A stretch of DNA of 64,000 nucleotides from CAZAQV01 sp964487255 (GCA_964487255.1 CAZAQV010000008.1:1-64000); one strand, 5' to 3'. Shown: positions 43,275-51,917, counted from the first letter of the stretch. Numbers and translations are program-made. The notes: generated from the letters alone by a model not told the origin.

Positions 43275-43645
43275 ATGGCCTTGCGTCGGTCGCTGCTGCT
43301 GGGGGCATCGGTGCACGAGAGCAGAAACATCAAGTTCTGTGCCACCCCAGCGCAAAGGCGAGGGCGCAAACCGGCAAGCCGTTGGCGCTGGGATCGTTGA
43401 GGTTCTCGTCGAGCGCCAGCATCCCACCGGAGTCGCGAGCGGTCGATCTGGCTACTGCCGTGGACGCCCTGGGGCCACCTGACTCCGCCAGGCTGCCCAG
43501 AACCCCTCTGCCAGGCTGTGCCAGGCGCGACTTGCGCGTCCTGAATCGAGCCGTGCGAACACTGAAGCGCCGGCTTTGTCGGTCGCGGACGACGACGAAA
43601 CATGCGGCTTGCGAGCTGGCGCGATTGTTGCGTAGATGGGTCTTC
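43275..43645. other. Divergent intergenic region between solenoid and Hint genes
   Basis: About 370 bp without a supported gene. Three copies of GCCAGGCTG or GCCAGGC occur near 43,490-43,525. The region presumably carries promoters for both genes. Confidence 0.45.
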
Positions 43646-44272
43646 ATGAATCTACAAACGCTTCAGTGGGTGTTCTGTTCTCTCGGATTGCTCGTTCTTG
43701 CGGGTTGCGAGAATAACGAGACGTCTTGCTTTGCCGCGGGTACCTTGGTCCAAACGCCGTCGGGGAATGTCCCGATCGAGCAGCTTCGGGTCGGTGATGC
43801 GGTCTACGCGTTTGACGAAGCGAGACAGGTGCGCGCGGTATCGAAGGTGACTCGCACGTTCGTTCACGATGACAAAGAAGTGCGTACGCTTCACCTGGCT
43901 GATGGGCAGGTCATCGCGGTGACCGACGAACACCCCTTCTATTTGCCGGAGGTTGGCGCTTACGTGCGCGCCGACCGCTTGCAGGCTGACCAAGACTTGC
44001 TCCATGTTGGCGACTCCGCGGAGCTATCTCGCCTTTCTATCGCGGGGTGGGGTGAGCGTCGCCGCGCCGAACGCGTCTTTAACATCGAGGTGGCCGGGCA
44101 CCATAACTACTTCGTTCACGGCGTCCTGGTGCACAACAAGTCGATTGTGCTCGAAGGCGGTCTTCCCGAGACAGGCGTTGGTGATGCTGCAGCGGACGCG
44201 AGTGTTCCCGATAGCGCAGCGGATGCCAGCCTACCGGATGCCTCGGTCGATGCGAGCGCGGACGCTGGCTGA
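43646..44272 (+). CDS. Lipoprotein with Hint (intein/hedgehog-type) self-processing domain
   Basis: A 208-aa protein. Signal peptide and lipobox VLAGC give a lipidated Cys21. Only six residues later Cys28 opens a Hint domain: CFAAGTLVQTPSG, IEQLRVGDAVYAFD, the block-B TDEHP at 93-97, and the C-terminal block VFNIEVAGHHNYFVHGVLVHNK ending at His163-Asn164. The residue after Asn is Lys, not Cys/Ser/Thr, so protein splicing is unlikely and cleavage is more plausible. The last 40 residues are Asp/Ala/Ser-rich. Hint domains catalyse N-S acyl shifts. It could cut itself from its short lipid-bearing peptide. The YaeQ paralogue starts 25 bp after the stop. Confidence 0.85.
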   Translation: MNLQTLQWVFCSLGLLVLAGCENNETSCFAAGTLVQTPSGNVPIEQLRVGDAVYAFDEARQVRAVSKVTRTFVHDDKEVRTLHLADGQVIAVTDEHPFYLPEVGAYVRADRLQADQDLLHVGDSAELSRLSIAGWGERRRAERVFNIEVAGHHNYFVHGVLVHNKSIVLEGGLPETGVGDAAADASVPDSAADASLPDASVDASADAG

Positions 44273-44297
44273 CGTTCGAGCGGGAAACGAAAGCCCT

Positions 44298-44843
44298 GTG
44301 GCGCTGACGTCGACCATGTATCGCTTCGCGGTCGAGCTTTCGGACATCGATCGCGCAGTGTATGAGACCTTGGATCTTCGCGTTCCCTGCCACCCGTCCG
44401 AGGAGCAGCATCGCTTGATCGTACGCGTGCTCGCTCGCTTGCTGCTCAGCGAAGAAGGCCTGGAGTTCGGACGCGGCCTTTCGCATACGGACGACCCGGC
44501 TTTGTGGACGAGGGGACCGCATGGCGCGATAAAGCGCTGGGTCGATGTTGGCGCTCCCAGCACAGAGCGCATTCATCGCGCGAGCAAAGCTGCAGCGGCG
44601 ACACACGTCGTGACGACGAAGCCGAACGATGCGCTTCGTCGAGAGTGGAGCAAGCGGGAGTTCCACCAACCGGAGCATATCGAAGTCGTGCATCTGTCCG
44701 ACTCGTTTGTACAAAGGCTGGTCGAGACACTCGATCGACGCAATACATGGTCCGTGGTGATCCAAGACAGCGAACTCATGGTCACCGTCGCGCAAGAAAC
44801 GTTCGCGACAAACCTCGCCCGCACCACCATCGACACCTTTTAG
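44298..44843 (+). CDS. YaeQ family protein, copy 2
   Basis: A 181-aa protein from a GTG start, strongly similar along its whole length to copy 1 at 32085; by eye about seven of ten residues match (VALTSTMYRFAVELSDIDRA, FGRGLSHTDDPAL, RWVDVGAPSTERIHRASK). The main differences lie at the C-terminus. It sits 25 bp downstream of the Hint lipoprotein gene and is probably co-transcribed. Function is unknown apart from the PD-(D/E)XK-like fold of the family. Confidence 0.88.
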   Translation: MALTSTMYRFAVELSDIDRAVYETLDLRVPCHPSEEQHRLIVRVLARLLLSEEGLEFGRGLSHTDDPALWTRGPHGAIKRWVDVGAPSTERIHRASKAAAATHVVTTKPNDALRREWSKREFHQPEHIEVVHLSDSFVQRLVETLDRRNTWSVVIQDSELMVTVAQETFATNLARTTIDTF

Positions 44844-44964
44844 TTCAGTGCTTTCGCGGTGACCGGTTGGGAATAGCTTGTCTACAATAGACGTTTACCC
44901 TTTTATCGGGGAATGATGTGCGACGGCTGACGCTGGACGCATCCGATAGAAAGAGAGCAGAGTG

Positions 44965-45747
44965 ATGTCGTTTGCGCCCGACGGCGAGGCGCGCGGGTGG
45001 ACGCCCGCGTTGTTTTCGTCAGGCACTAACAAGAGGTTTGCGATCTGGGGTTACCTGCCTCTGTCTGCAATCGTGCTTGCTGGCCTCATGGTGCAGCCCT
45101 ACTTCGACCTTCATGCGTGGGGGCCTCTTGCACTTGCCGCGTTGCTCCTTCCGCTGCTGTACTGGTCCTCTTATCGGGGCTCGACGCGCGCAGCGTTCGC
45201 CAGCTTGTTGGTCGGCCTCCTCTTTTGCGTCTGGTTGCACTCGCTCGCCGCGATCAATGTCTATGCATACGCAGGACGGTGGCGCGATGCGGTGCTCAGC
45301 ATCGACGGCTGGAGGTTCTCGAGATCGGTATTCGAAGCAGGCTACGTGCAGTCGTGTGTTACCCGTGCAACCGCGTGGGCGCTCGTCGGCGTGCTCTCAG
45401 CCTGGGTCGGACTCCACGCGTCTCGGTCGAACAAAGCGCTGTTCGCTTGGCTTTCGCTGTACGCCACTGTGGCCGCCATGGCCCAGTTTGCCGTTGGCTC
45501 CACCGGGGGATGGCACCTGTATCAACCTTGGTTTCGCTGGGCCGTCCCCGCGCTGCTCGCAGCTATTGGCATCTTTGCACACCTTCATCTTCGAAGACGA
45601 TCAGGGCGCGAAGCGCGCGCATTGCTGGTGACCTTGCACGGTACTGTGATGCTGACCGCTTTTTGTATGGGCGCATACTTTCACGGGGTCTTTGCACTTC
45701 TGCACGACACGGCGCCGTCAGGTATCTCAGTCACGTTCGTTCCATAA
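44965..45747 (+). CDS. Multi-pass membrane protein of unknown function
   Basis: A 260-aa protein with about six or seven hydrophobic segments (WGYLPLSAIVLAGLMV, LALAALLLPLLYWSS, ALLAAIGIFAHLHL) and a final short exterior tail GISVTFVP. No catalytic motif or family is recognised. AAAGAGAGCAGAG precedes the ATG at 44965. It follows YaeQ copy 2 after about 120 bp. Confidence 0.65.
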   Translation: MSFAPDGEARGWTPALFSSGTNKRFAIWGYLPLSAIVLAGLMVQPYFDLHAWGPLALAALLLPLLYWSSYRGSTRAAFASLLVGLLFCVWLHSLAAINVYAYAGRWRDAVLSIDGWRFSRSVFEAGYVQSCVTRATAWALVGVLSAWVGLHASRSNKALFAWLSLYATVAAMAQFAVGSTGGWHLYQPWFRWAVPALLAAIGIFAHLHLRRRSGREARALLVTLHGTVMLTAFCMGAYFHGVFALLHDTAPSGISVTFVP

Positions 45748-45826
45748 CCAAAGACACATCCACCGCCGCTCAGAGTCGCGTGTAGCTATTGCGCTGGGCG
45801 ACATTTAAGCGACGGCGGCTCCTCCG

Positions 45827-46450
45827 TTAGTTCCAGTGGAGTGCGGCGATGGCGTCGAGGTCGAAGCCCGACGAGGGACTCATCAGTCCTCCCAATCCTG
45901 CATCGCGAATCCGAACGAAACGCGCGCGCGCCAAACCAACCTCAGCGAGGTCAAAGCCATCGCCTCCAGCGTCCTCATCTTCGCTGTGAATGCCGGTTTT
46001 GGGATTGGCGTAGACGGGGCTAACCCCAGCGCAGCCCTCGAGTGACTCGGATTCAGGCTCGCAGCCGAAGGGTACAAAGGTGACACCGTCGATACTTGCT
46101 TCAACGAACGCTGGTTCCGCGAACAACTGCTGAGCACCGTAGTAAAAAGGGTTCTCAAAGACGCGAAAGTCTTGGCCCTCGCCATCGAGGATATCTCTTT
46201 CGATCTCGAGCACAATTTCGCCACCGATTCCCAGTGAGAGCACGTCGAGCGACCCGCGTTGATCGCCTGCTCCGCCCGGAGCGCCCAAGACGTTTTCGAG
46301 TTCTCCGAAGCCTGCGCCCTCTCCAGGAGAAAAGCTTACGACCTTAGAGACGTAGACCCCGTCGTCGAGAGGAACCGATGTGTCCGTGCTGCAGCCGATG
46401 ATGGCGGTCAGGCATAGAACGGGAGAGAGACAGAAAGAAGGACGAGTCAT
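45827..46450 (-). CDS. Surface lipoprotein with FENPF motif
   Basis: A 207-aa protein: signal MTRPSFCLSPVLCLTAIIGC (lipobox IIGC), then a compact beta domain. Its marks are VLGAPGGAGDQRGSLDVLSL, GGEIVLEIERDILDGEGQDF and RVFENPFYYG, followed by a strand with VPFGCEPESESLEGC and a final FDLDAIAALHWN. I associate this VLGxP-...-DFxVFENPF-...-FDLDAI pattern with secreted surface proteins of myxobacteria and related bacteria. Ligand unknown. The start at 46450 is chosen for the signal. Confidence 0.75.
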   Translation of the reverse strand: MTRPSFCLSPVLCLTAIIGCSTDTSVPLDDGVYVSKVVSFSPGEGAGFGELENVLGAPGGAGDQRGSLDVLSLGIGGEIVLEIERDILDGEGQDFRVFENPFYYGAQQLFAEPAFVEASIDGVTFVPFGCEPESESLEGCAGVSPVYANPKTGIHSEDEDAGGDGFDLAEVGLARARFVRIRDAGLGGLMSPSSGFDLDAIAALHWN

Positions 46451-46705
46451 CAGGGCCATTTCTCCGGTCCGCGCCGGTGAAGTGCTCACGAAATCTCTCC
46501 GTGAGGTGGTTGGGGTCAGAACTACGTCGGATATCCTGGCTTGCGAGTCAGCAAGTTCGAAACACCTTCCCCGTTTGACGAGTGGTGGGTTGCCCAGGCC
46601 GTGGCCTTCTCGAACTCTCTTCGCTTACAGTGGCGGGACCGCGCCGGACTCTCTCTAAGAAACTAGAGGTCACCGGACTTCCCCGTCCGCAGCTCAATAT
46701 TTGTT

Positions 46706-46754
46706 TTCAGGCATTTCGTTAGCCTGAAGCGACTCGCCCGTCAATGTGGGCGAG
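46706..46754 (+). promoter_or_regulatory. Two hairpins in the rtcB upstream region
   Basis: TTCAGGC (46706-46712) pairs with GCCTGAA (46722-46728), and CTCGCCC (46733-46739) with GGGCGAG (46748-46754). They lie 40-90 bp before the rtcB start. They may be a terminator of upstream transcription or a 5'-leader structure. Confidence 0.4.
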
Positions 46755-46794
46755 GAAGACTCGTCGCGTCGTGTAGAATGTAAAGGAGCTTCCG

Positions 46795-47961
46795 ATGTGC
46801 ATTTCAGAACTGAAGGGGAAGAATGTCCCGATCAAAATGTGGACGAAGACCGAAGAGGTCGAAAGCGTCGCGCTGGACCAGCTCAAGAACATCGCGGCGC
46901 TGCCTTGGGCGTTCAAGCACGTAGCCGTGATGCCCGACGTTCACTTTGGCAAGGGCGCCACAGTCGGCTCGGTGATCGCCATGAAAGATGCCGTCGCTCC
47001 AGCCGCGGTGGGTGTGGATATTGGCTGTGGCATGGCCGCTGTGAAAACAAACTTGATGGCATCGGATCTGCCCGACTCGCTCGCGCTTATTCGCCACCGT
47101 GTGGAAAAGGCGATCCCAGTTGGCTTCAACCAGCACGACTGTGTGGTAAAGTACGCCGAGAAGCTTCGACTCTGGAAGTCCTTTCACGATATGACAGACA
47201 AGGTGCAGGACCGTCTGGCCAAGGCGCGCAAACAGATGGGTACGCTCGGGGGTGGCAACCACTTCATCGAACTTTGTCTCGACACATCCCAATCGGTGTG
47301 GATGATGCTGCATTCGGGCTCACGCAATATCGGCAAGACTTTGGCTGAGATTCACATCGGTCGCGCGCGCAAACTCGCGCACAACGTCGAGCTTCCCGAC
47401 AGAGACCTCGCGGTCTTTTTGGCCGGCACACCTGAGATGGATGCCTATCGGCGGGACCTCTTCTGGGCGCAGAACTACGCGCGGGCCAACCGCGAGGTGA
47501 TGCTCAAGCTCTACCAGGACGTGCTCACGACGCTCTTCCCGCAAATCAAGTATGAGGAGCCCATCACCTGCCACCACAACTACGTCTCTGAAGAAGTTCA
47601 CTTTGACGAAGACGTGCTCGTGACGCGCAAGGGAGCAATTTCGGCACATGAGGGCGAGCTTGGGATTATCCCAGGTTCGATGGGCACACGTTCGTTCATC
47701 GTTCGCGGTCTTGGAAACCCACAGTCGTTTCACTCCGCTTCGCACGGAGCAGGTCGACGCATGAGCCGCAACAAGGCGAAGAAGAGCTTTTCGATCGAGG
47801 ATCTGGCGAAGCAGACCGAAGGCGTCGAGTGTCGCAAGGACCGCGCGGTGATCGATGAGATCCCCGGCGCCTACAAGGACATCGACCAAGTCATGGACTA
47901 CCAGAAAGACTTGGTCGAAGTCGTCGCCGAACTCAAGCAAGTCATGTGCGTCAAGGGCTAG
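46795..47961 (+). CDS. rtcB: RtcB-type RNA-splicing ligase
   Basis: A 388-aa ligase that joins RNA 2',3'-cyclic phosphate or 3'-phosphate ends to 5'-OH ends using GTP and manganese. Signature segments in order: HVAVMPDVHFGKGATVGSVI, AAVGVDIGCGMAAVKT with the metal-binding Asp-Cys, QMGTLGGGNHFIEL, MLHSGSRNIGKTLAEIH, CHHNYVSEE, KGAISAHEGELGIIPGSMGT and SASHGAGRRMSRNKA, the last with the guanylylated His. Length fits the shorter bacterial type. AAAGGAG precedes the ATG. No archease gene is nearby. It may serve RNA repair after toxin-type RNA cleavage; two toxin-antitoxin loci lie elsewhere in the window. Confidence 0.95.
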   Translation: MCISELKGKNVPIKMWTKTEEVESVALDQLKNIAALPWAFKHVAVMPDVHFGKGATVGSVIAMKDAVAPAAVGVDIGCGMAAVKTNLMASDLPDSLALIRHRVEKAIPVGFNQHDCVVKYAEKLRLWKSFHDMTDKVQDRLAKARKQMGTLGGGNHFIELCLDTSQSVWMMLHSGSRNIGKTLAEIHIGRARKLAHNVELPDRDLAVFLAGTPEMDAYRRDLFWAQNYARANREVMLKLYQDVLTTLFPQIKYEEPITCHHNYVSEEVHFDEDVLVTRKGAISAHEGELGIIPGSMGTRSFIVRGLGNPQSFHSASHGAGRRMSRNKAKKSFSIEDLAKQTEGVECRKDRAVIDEIPGAYKDIDQVMDYQKDLVEVVAELKQVMCVKG

Positions 47962-47969
47962 GTGGGAAG

Positions 47970-48404
47970 CTACGCGCTTTGCAGTCGTGCACGAGTTATC
48001 GGCTGTTCAGGCACAGCGTTGGGTGCCAAGACGCTCCGGAAGTGAGCGCGGTAGGCCCAAGCTAGAGCGAGATGGAGCGCGAGTAGCACGAGGGGCATTG
48101 CAAGTGACGCGGGTTCCAATGCAGCGTGAAAGGCGACGATGTTGACCATCACGGGCGCGAGCAGCGTGAGCGCGAGCGGAACGAAGCGTCCGGCAAGTAA
48201 GAGCGCGCCAACCACGACCTCGGTGCCTTTGATCAACGGAAACATGTAGCCGGTTGCAGCGAGTGCGCCGAGAAACACGCCCGCTTGTGGGTTGTGCTCC
48301 GGCATGGGCAGAAAACCGATAAAGCCATTGAGGCCGAACAACAGGAAGGCGCCGCCCAATAGGTAGCGAACGGCCGAAGGGAAATGTTGTTGGATAGCTT
48401 GCAT
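47970..48404 (-). CDS. DoxX-family membrane protein
   Basis: A 144-aa protein with four hydrophobic segments: YLLGGAFLLFGLNGFIGFLP, FLGALAATGYMFPLIKGTEV, LALTLLAPVMVNIVAFHAAL and PLVLLALHLALAWAYRAH. These match the DoxX/DoxD-like family. It is read divergently from the adjacent LysR regulator, the classic arrangement for a regulator and its target. The ATG at 48404 (MQAIQQ) is preferred over the codon five residues upstream. Confidence 0.85.
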   Translation of the reverse strand: MQAIQQHFPSAVRYLLGGAFLLFGLNGFIGFLPMPEHNPQAGVFLGALAATGYMFPLIKGTEVVVGALLLAGRFVPLALTLLAPVMVNIVAFHAALEPASLAMPLVLLALHLALAWAYRAHFRSVLAPNAVPEQPITRARLQSA

Positions 48405-48435
48405 GAGATGTCCTTTCACGAGGCATCTGCGCCTC

Positions 48436-48510
48436 TACAGGGACTCTGTAGCCGTTCCGTTTTAACGATTAGTCCATCAAAATGGAAAACAATGTTGCCA
48501 TAATGCAACA
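48436..48510. promoter_or_regulatory. Inverted repeats in the DoxX-LysR divergent promoter
   Basis: Three inverted repeats occur: TACAG-N5-CTGTA (48436-48450), CCAT-N4-ATGG (48474-48485) and TGTTGC-N6-GCAACA (48493-48510). The last is perfect and ends immediately before the lysR ATG. It is a good candidate for the LysR recognition site and for autoregulation. Confidence 0.6.
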
Positions 48511-49398
48511 ATGGATATTGATCTAGTTCGGGTTTTCGTTGAGGTGGTTGAACACGGGAGCTTCACGAAGGCCGCGCGTGAACTGCAGATGCCCAAGTCG
48601 ACCGTCAGCCGTCGACTTTCGAAACTTGAGGCACAGCTGGGGGTTCCGTTGGTGGTTCGGACAACACGCAGTTTGAGGCTCAGCCAAGAAGGGGAGCGCT
48701 TTTATGCAGGGGTGGCGCCGGCCCTCGCGCAGATTGAAGAGGCATCACTACGCATTGCCGAGGAACGAGCCGAACCGAGAGGCACGCTGCGCATCTCGAT
48801 TCCACCTGACTATGAAAACCTTCCGCGTATCCTCTCCGAGTTCAGGGAAAAGTATCCGCAGGTCCACCTCGAGGTCGAAGCGAGTTCGCGTTTCGTGGAT
48901 CTCGTCGCAGAAGGTTTTGACTGCGCGCTTCGTGCCGGCTTTCTACAAGACAGCTCGCTGATTGCGGATAGACTTGCTGTGCTGAGTTTCGCTCTCTTTG
49001 CGGGGACCGACTACCTCGAACGTCACGGCACCCCCAAAACGCTTTCGGAACTGCGCTCTCACCAGTGCGTGCTGCTCAGTCGTCGGGATGGACGCAGCGT
49101 CCGTTGGACACTGGAAGGCCCCAAAGGGGTGGAGCATGTCGAGCCCAACGGCGTGCTCAGTGCAAACGATCTCATGTTTGCGCGCAACGCGGTCGCTGCC
49201 AACGCAGGCATCGGGCTCTTGCCCTTTCACGTTCTTGCCCATCACGAGGGGCTGCAACGGATCTTGCCGCGTTACTGCGTGAGGGGTTCGGCGTTGCACT
49301 TGGTCTACCCGTCTGCCCGGCAGATCCCCGCTGTGGTGCGCGCTTTTCGAGAACACGTTCGCGAGTACGATTGGCTGGCGTATGAGAAGTCGGCATAA
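48511..49398 (+). CDS. LysR-family transcriptional regulator
   Basis: A 295-aa regulator. The winged helix-turn-helix is at residues 1-60 (MDIDLVRVFVEVVEHGSF, then AARELQMPKSTVSRRLSKLE), followed by the effector-binding domain with LRISIPPDYENLPRILSEF, EVEASSRFVDLVAEGFDCAL and GIGLLPFHVLAHHEG. It resembles the AaeR/DmlR-type branch. It is divergently paired with the DoxX gene, which is its most probable target. The inducer is unknown. Confidence 0.94.
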   Translation: MDIDLVRVFVEVVEHGSFTKAARELQMPKSTVSRRLSKLEAQLGVPLVVRTTRSLRLSQEGERFYAGVAPALAQIEEASLRIAEERAEPRGTLRISIPPDYENLPRILSEFREKYPQVHLEVEASSRFVDLVAEGFDCALRAGFLQDSSLIADRLAVLSFALFAGTDYLERHGTPKTLSELRSHQCVLLSRRDGRSVRWTLEGPKGVEHVEPNGVLSANDLMFARNAVAANAGIGLLPFHVLAHHEGLQRILPRYCVRGSALHLVYPSARQIPAVVRAFREHVREYDWLAYEKSA

Positions 49399-49448
49399 GC
49401 GCAGCTATCGAGCAGTTACCAAGACAAGGTCTGCGCAAGCATCATCCG

Positions 49449-50177
49449 CTAGCGGTGCAGCACCCAGTAACGCCAGCTGACCGGGTGATAGAGATAGTAG
49501 TCCATGATCAAGGTGTCGCCTTCGACGCAATAGCTTGCCGGCGGGTCGTCCCCGAGCGTGACATCTTGACCACTAACTTTGTACGTCGAGGTGTTTGAAT
49601 CAGCTTGCACAATTGGCTTCCCAATACACGTGCATTGCGCGTCGTAGCTGCAGGTCAGGCGCTCTGTGGTGAGGCTGGCGCAGCGCTCGGCAGGTGTTGA
49701 ACCGCCACGCGCAACCGCCTCGAGACAGGCGTGCGTGAAGTTCCAGGCGGTGTAGAGCGTTAGCTCGGTGTCGATCGACAAGGTCCCATCGCTGTGGAAG
49801 ACCAGCGTTCCCGCTTGCTGTCCCCTGCAGGTCGCTTCATTCCCGTCGCCTTGGCAGACCTCGCGGTCGTCGTACGGGTGTTCGCACAGGGCTGCAGCAG
49901 CCTCGGCATCCTCCGGGCAAAGCGCATCAAACGACCAGGTACCAGTCAAGTCGCCACCACATGCGCTGTAGCCAACAACTGGGCAATAGGAACCCTCGCC
50001 CCCATCGGAGATGCCGGTCTCTGCGCCAAGTGCGGCATCGCCGTCGACACTTGCGTCCGTATTTGCGTCGGCCGTCTTCCTCGCGTCCGTTGATTCGGAG
50101 TGCCCCGCGTCCTCACAAGCTGATGAGAAGACGCAAACCAAGGCCAGCAGGGAGAGTGTGGTGCGGCGGGTCGACAT
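49449..50177 (-). CDS. Cys-containing lipoprotein of unknown function
   Basis: A 242-aa protein: signal MSTRRTTLSLLALVCVFSSA with lipobox SSAC, an Asp/Thr/Ala-rich linker to about 65, and a lipocalin-like or calycin-like small beta domain with ACGGDLTGTWSFDALCPED, GTLVFHSDGTLSIDTELTL and a terminal LIMDYYLYHPVSWRYWVLHR. The G-T-W at the start followed by antiparallel strands fits a small barrel. The start at 50177 is chosen for the signal. Ligand unknown. Confidence 0.72.
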   Translation of the reverse strand: MSTRRTTLSLLALVCVFSSACEDAGHSESTDARKTADANTDASVDGDAALGAETGISDGGEGSYCPVVGYSACGGDLTGTWSFDALCPEDAEAAAALCEHPYDDREVCQGDGNEATCRGQQAGTLVFHSDGTLSIDTELTLYTAWNFTHACLEAVARGGSTPAERCASLTTERLTCSYDAQCTCIGKPIVQADSNTSTYKVSGQDVTLGDDPPASYCVEGDTLIMDYYLYHPVSWRYWVLHR

Positions 50178-50221
50178 TGCGAAGCTGTGACGCAAGAGCC
50201 AACCCTATGCAAACTGCCGGG

Positions 50222-51115
50222 TTAGTGAAACTCACTCAGGTGGGTGATGTACCAGCGCCTTCCCCACGTGATAAGAACCCGCACTTCGATCTTCTCGGCT
50301 CTGCCGTCGCGCGTGTAGTGCAACCGGTTGTGCCGCGCGGCCCAGTAGGGAAGCGCATTGCCTTCTTCGCCACGCCGAACGAAGCCCCCGCGCCGAACCA
50401 CCTCCAGGCGTTCGAAATGAACGTTGTCGGGCTGCACTTCGCCAAGCTGCTCGTGCAGCGCGTGGATGTCCTTTTGGTAGCGCGCAAAAAGCTTGCGCCA
50501 GTAGCGGTCGGGCTTTGCCATCGCTTTGACTTTTCGAAACGCTTCCTGTGGGAAGAAGAAGTCGGCCGCCAACGCGGGCTCATCGGCCACGATCGCGCTT
50601 AGAAGTTGCCTTGCGCGTTGCTCGGCGTCGCCGGCGGGGGGCCGCGGCGGTGGGTCGATACCCACCTTGTTCTCATTGGGAACAGCTGCCTCGTCGAGTT
50701 CTGCGTCTGGCGCCGCAACCCGACACTGACCCGACTTGCACATGAGAACGCTGTCCGGCTGGCACGACGCTCCTTCGGCCTCGCACCCAGCACCTGTGAT
50801 GCTTGGACAGTGCTTTTCTTCGATCTCTGTTTGAGCTGCGGTCAGCGCTATGCAGTCCACACTAAAGTTACAAGGGCGCTGTGAGAAAAGCTTCTGACGT
50901 TCGGCGTCGAGTTCGAGGTTTCGATCGGCGCACGATTTGGGGGCGGGCTTCACCGCCGGCGCTCTTGAGGCGTGCTCTTTGTGGGGCCGGGCGAGGTTCG
51001 AGCGCTCGACTTGTTGCGCATGCGCCTGTTCTTGGGTCTTGCGCGTCGGCGACACCCCACAACCGACGCAAATCCCCACAATGATGACGTATGGATAGAA
51101 GTGACGCATCGTCAT
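50222..51115 (-). CDS. Lipoprotein of unknown function
   Basis: A 297-aa protein with signal MTMRHFYPYVIIVGICVGCG (lipobox VGC), a charged helix, a Cys-rich block SITGAGCEAEGASCQPDSVL with MCKSGQC, a Pro-rich hinge and a C-terminal alpha/beta domain with ADFFFPQEAFRKVKAMAKPD and a strand-rich end VRVLITWGRRWYITHLSEFH. It lies 44 bp upstream of the 49449-50177 lipoprotein gene on the same strand, suggesting an operon. ATG codons at 51109, 51115 or 51136 are possible starts. Confidence 0.72.
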   Translation of the reverse strand: MTMRHFYPYVIIVGICVGCGVSPTRKTQEQAHAQQVERSNLARPHKEHASRAPAVKPAPKSCADRNLELDAERQKLFSQRPCNFSVDCIALTAAQTEIEEKHCPSITGAGCEAEGASCQPDSVLMCKSGQCRVAAPDAELDEAAVPNENKVGIDPPPRPPAGDAEQRARQLLSAIVADEPALAADFFFPQEAFRKVKAMAKPDRYWRKLFARYQKDIHALHEQLGEVQPDNVHFERLEVVRRGGFVRRGEEGNALPYWAARHNRLHYTRDGRAEKIEVRVLITWGRRWYITHLSEFH

Positions 51116-51366
51116 TACGATAGCGCCATTATCCATTCTGGTGCCAAACCATCCTGATCGATAGCGACGTGGACACGGGGATGAGGTTTGCGACGGCTAT
51201 TTGGGAGGCAAATTCAACGAACAACTGCTGTGCCGGACGGCGCTTCGCGTGTTCCCCAACATACCCCAGCGACGCGACGGGTTGACGAAAGGTTGAGATC
51301 ACGTCTGACACGCGTGTCGTCCTGTTGGTCGTCAAATTGCTCTGTTCTTTGTCCGTGGAAAAAAAC
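51116..51366. other. Divergent intergenic region
   Basis: 250 bp without a supported gene between the minus-strand lipoprotein and the frameshifted DNRLRE gene. It likely holds two promoters, but none stands out. Confidence 0.4.
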
Positions 51367-51917
51367 GTGACGATAAAACGAGCAATTCATAAAACCCTGA
51401 GTCTGGCGCTCTATGGCAGCCTCGCATGCTGGACTGCGTGCACGGCGAATGCGATGCCGACACCTATGTGCGCGGCGGAAGCTATGCGGATGACAACTAT
51501 GGAAATGCGAGTCGACTGATCATCAAAGATGCCTCGGACAAATATACGCGTCAGAGTTACCTTCGTTTTCCGGCCGCTGGCGCGCTCAGTTCGGAACGAG
51601 TCTACTTGCGCCTCTACGTCGAGCGGCTTCCCAATGGCGAGCCCGTCACCTTCTCAGTTGGCGCCGCGGACTTCGCTTGGGGTGAATACACGCTGACCTG
51701 GAACAACCGCTCACAGACCACGGGCGTTGCGCACCAAACCCAGACGATCAACGCACCCGGCTGGGTCGAGTTCGATGTCACGGACCTCTACGATCAAATG
51801 CAGGCAAATGGAGCGGGCGATGTCTCGTTGCATCTGTTTAGCAATGCGGGTGACAACAAGATGATCGAAATCTCGAGTCGAGAGACCAACGACGCTCCCT
51901 ATCTCGAGATTCGCTAA
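51367..51917 (+). pseudogene. Secreted DNRLRE (CBM96-like) protein, split by a one-base deletion
   Basis: The first frame, from a GTG at 51367, gives a clear signal peptide KRAIHKTLSLALYGSLACWT ending ACTANA. In the -1 frame directly afterwards comes DADTYVRGGSYADDNYGN followed by SYLRFPAAGALSSERVYLRL and a C-terminal ETNDAPYLEIR, the DNRLRE domain found in secreted carbohydrate-related proteins. Adding one G after 51453 would fuse signal and domain exactly at the cleavage site. The gene is therefore disabled by a single-base loss, or the sequence has an error there. The mature domain itself is intact. Confidence 0.75.

Noticed and set aside
42944..43645. Long N-terminal extension of the Hint lipoprotein frame
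   Set aside because: The extension is Arg-rich and antisense to the solenoid gene; the ATG at 43646 directly precedes a clear lipoprotein signal.
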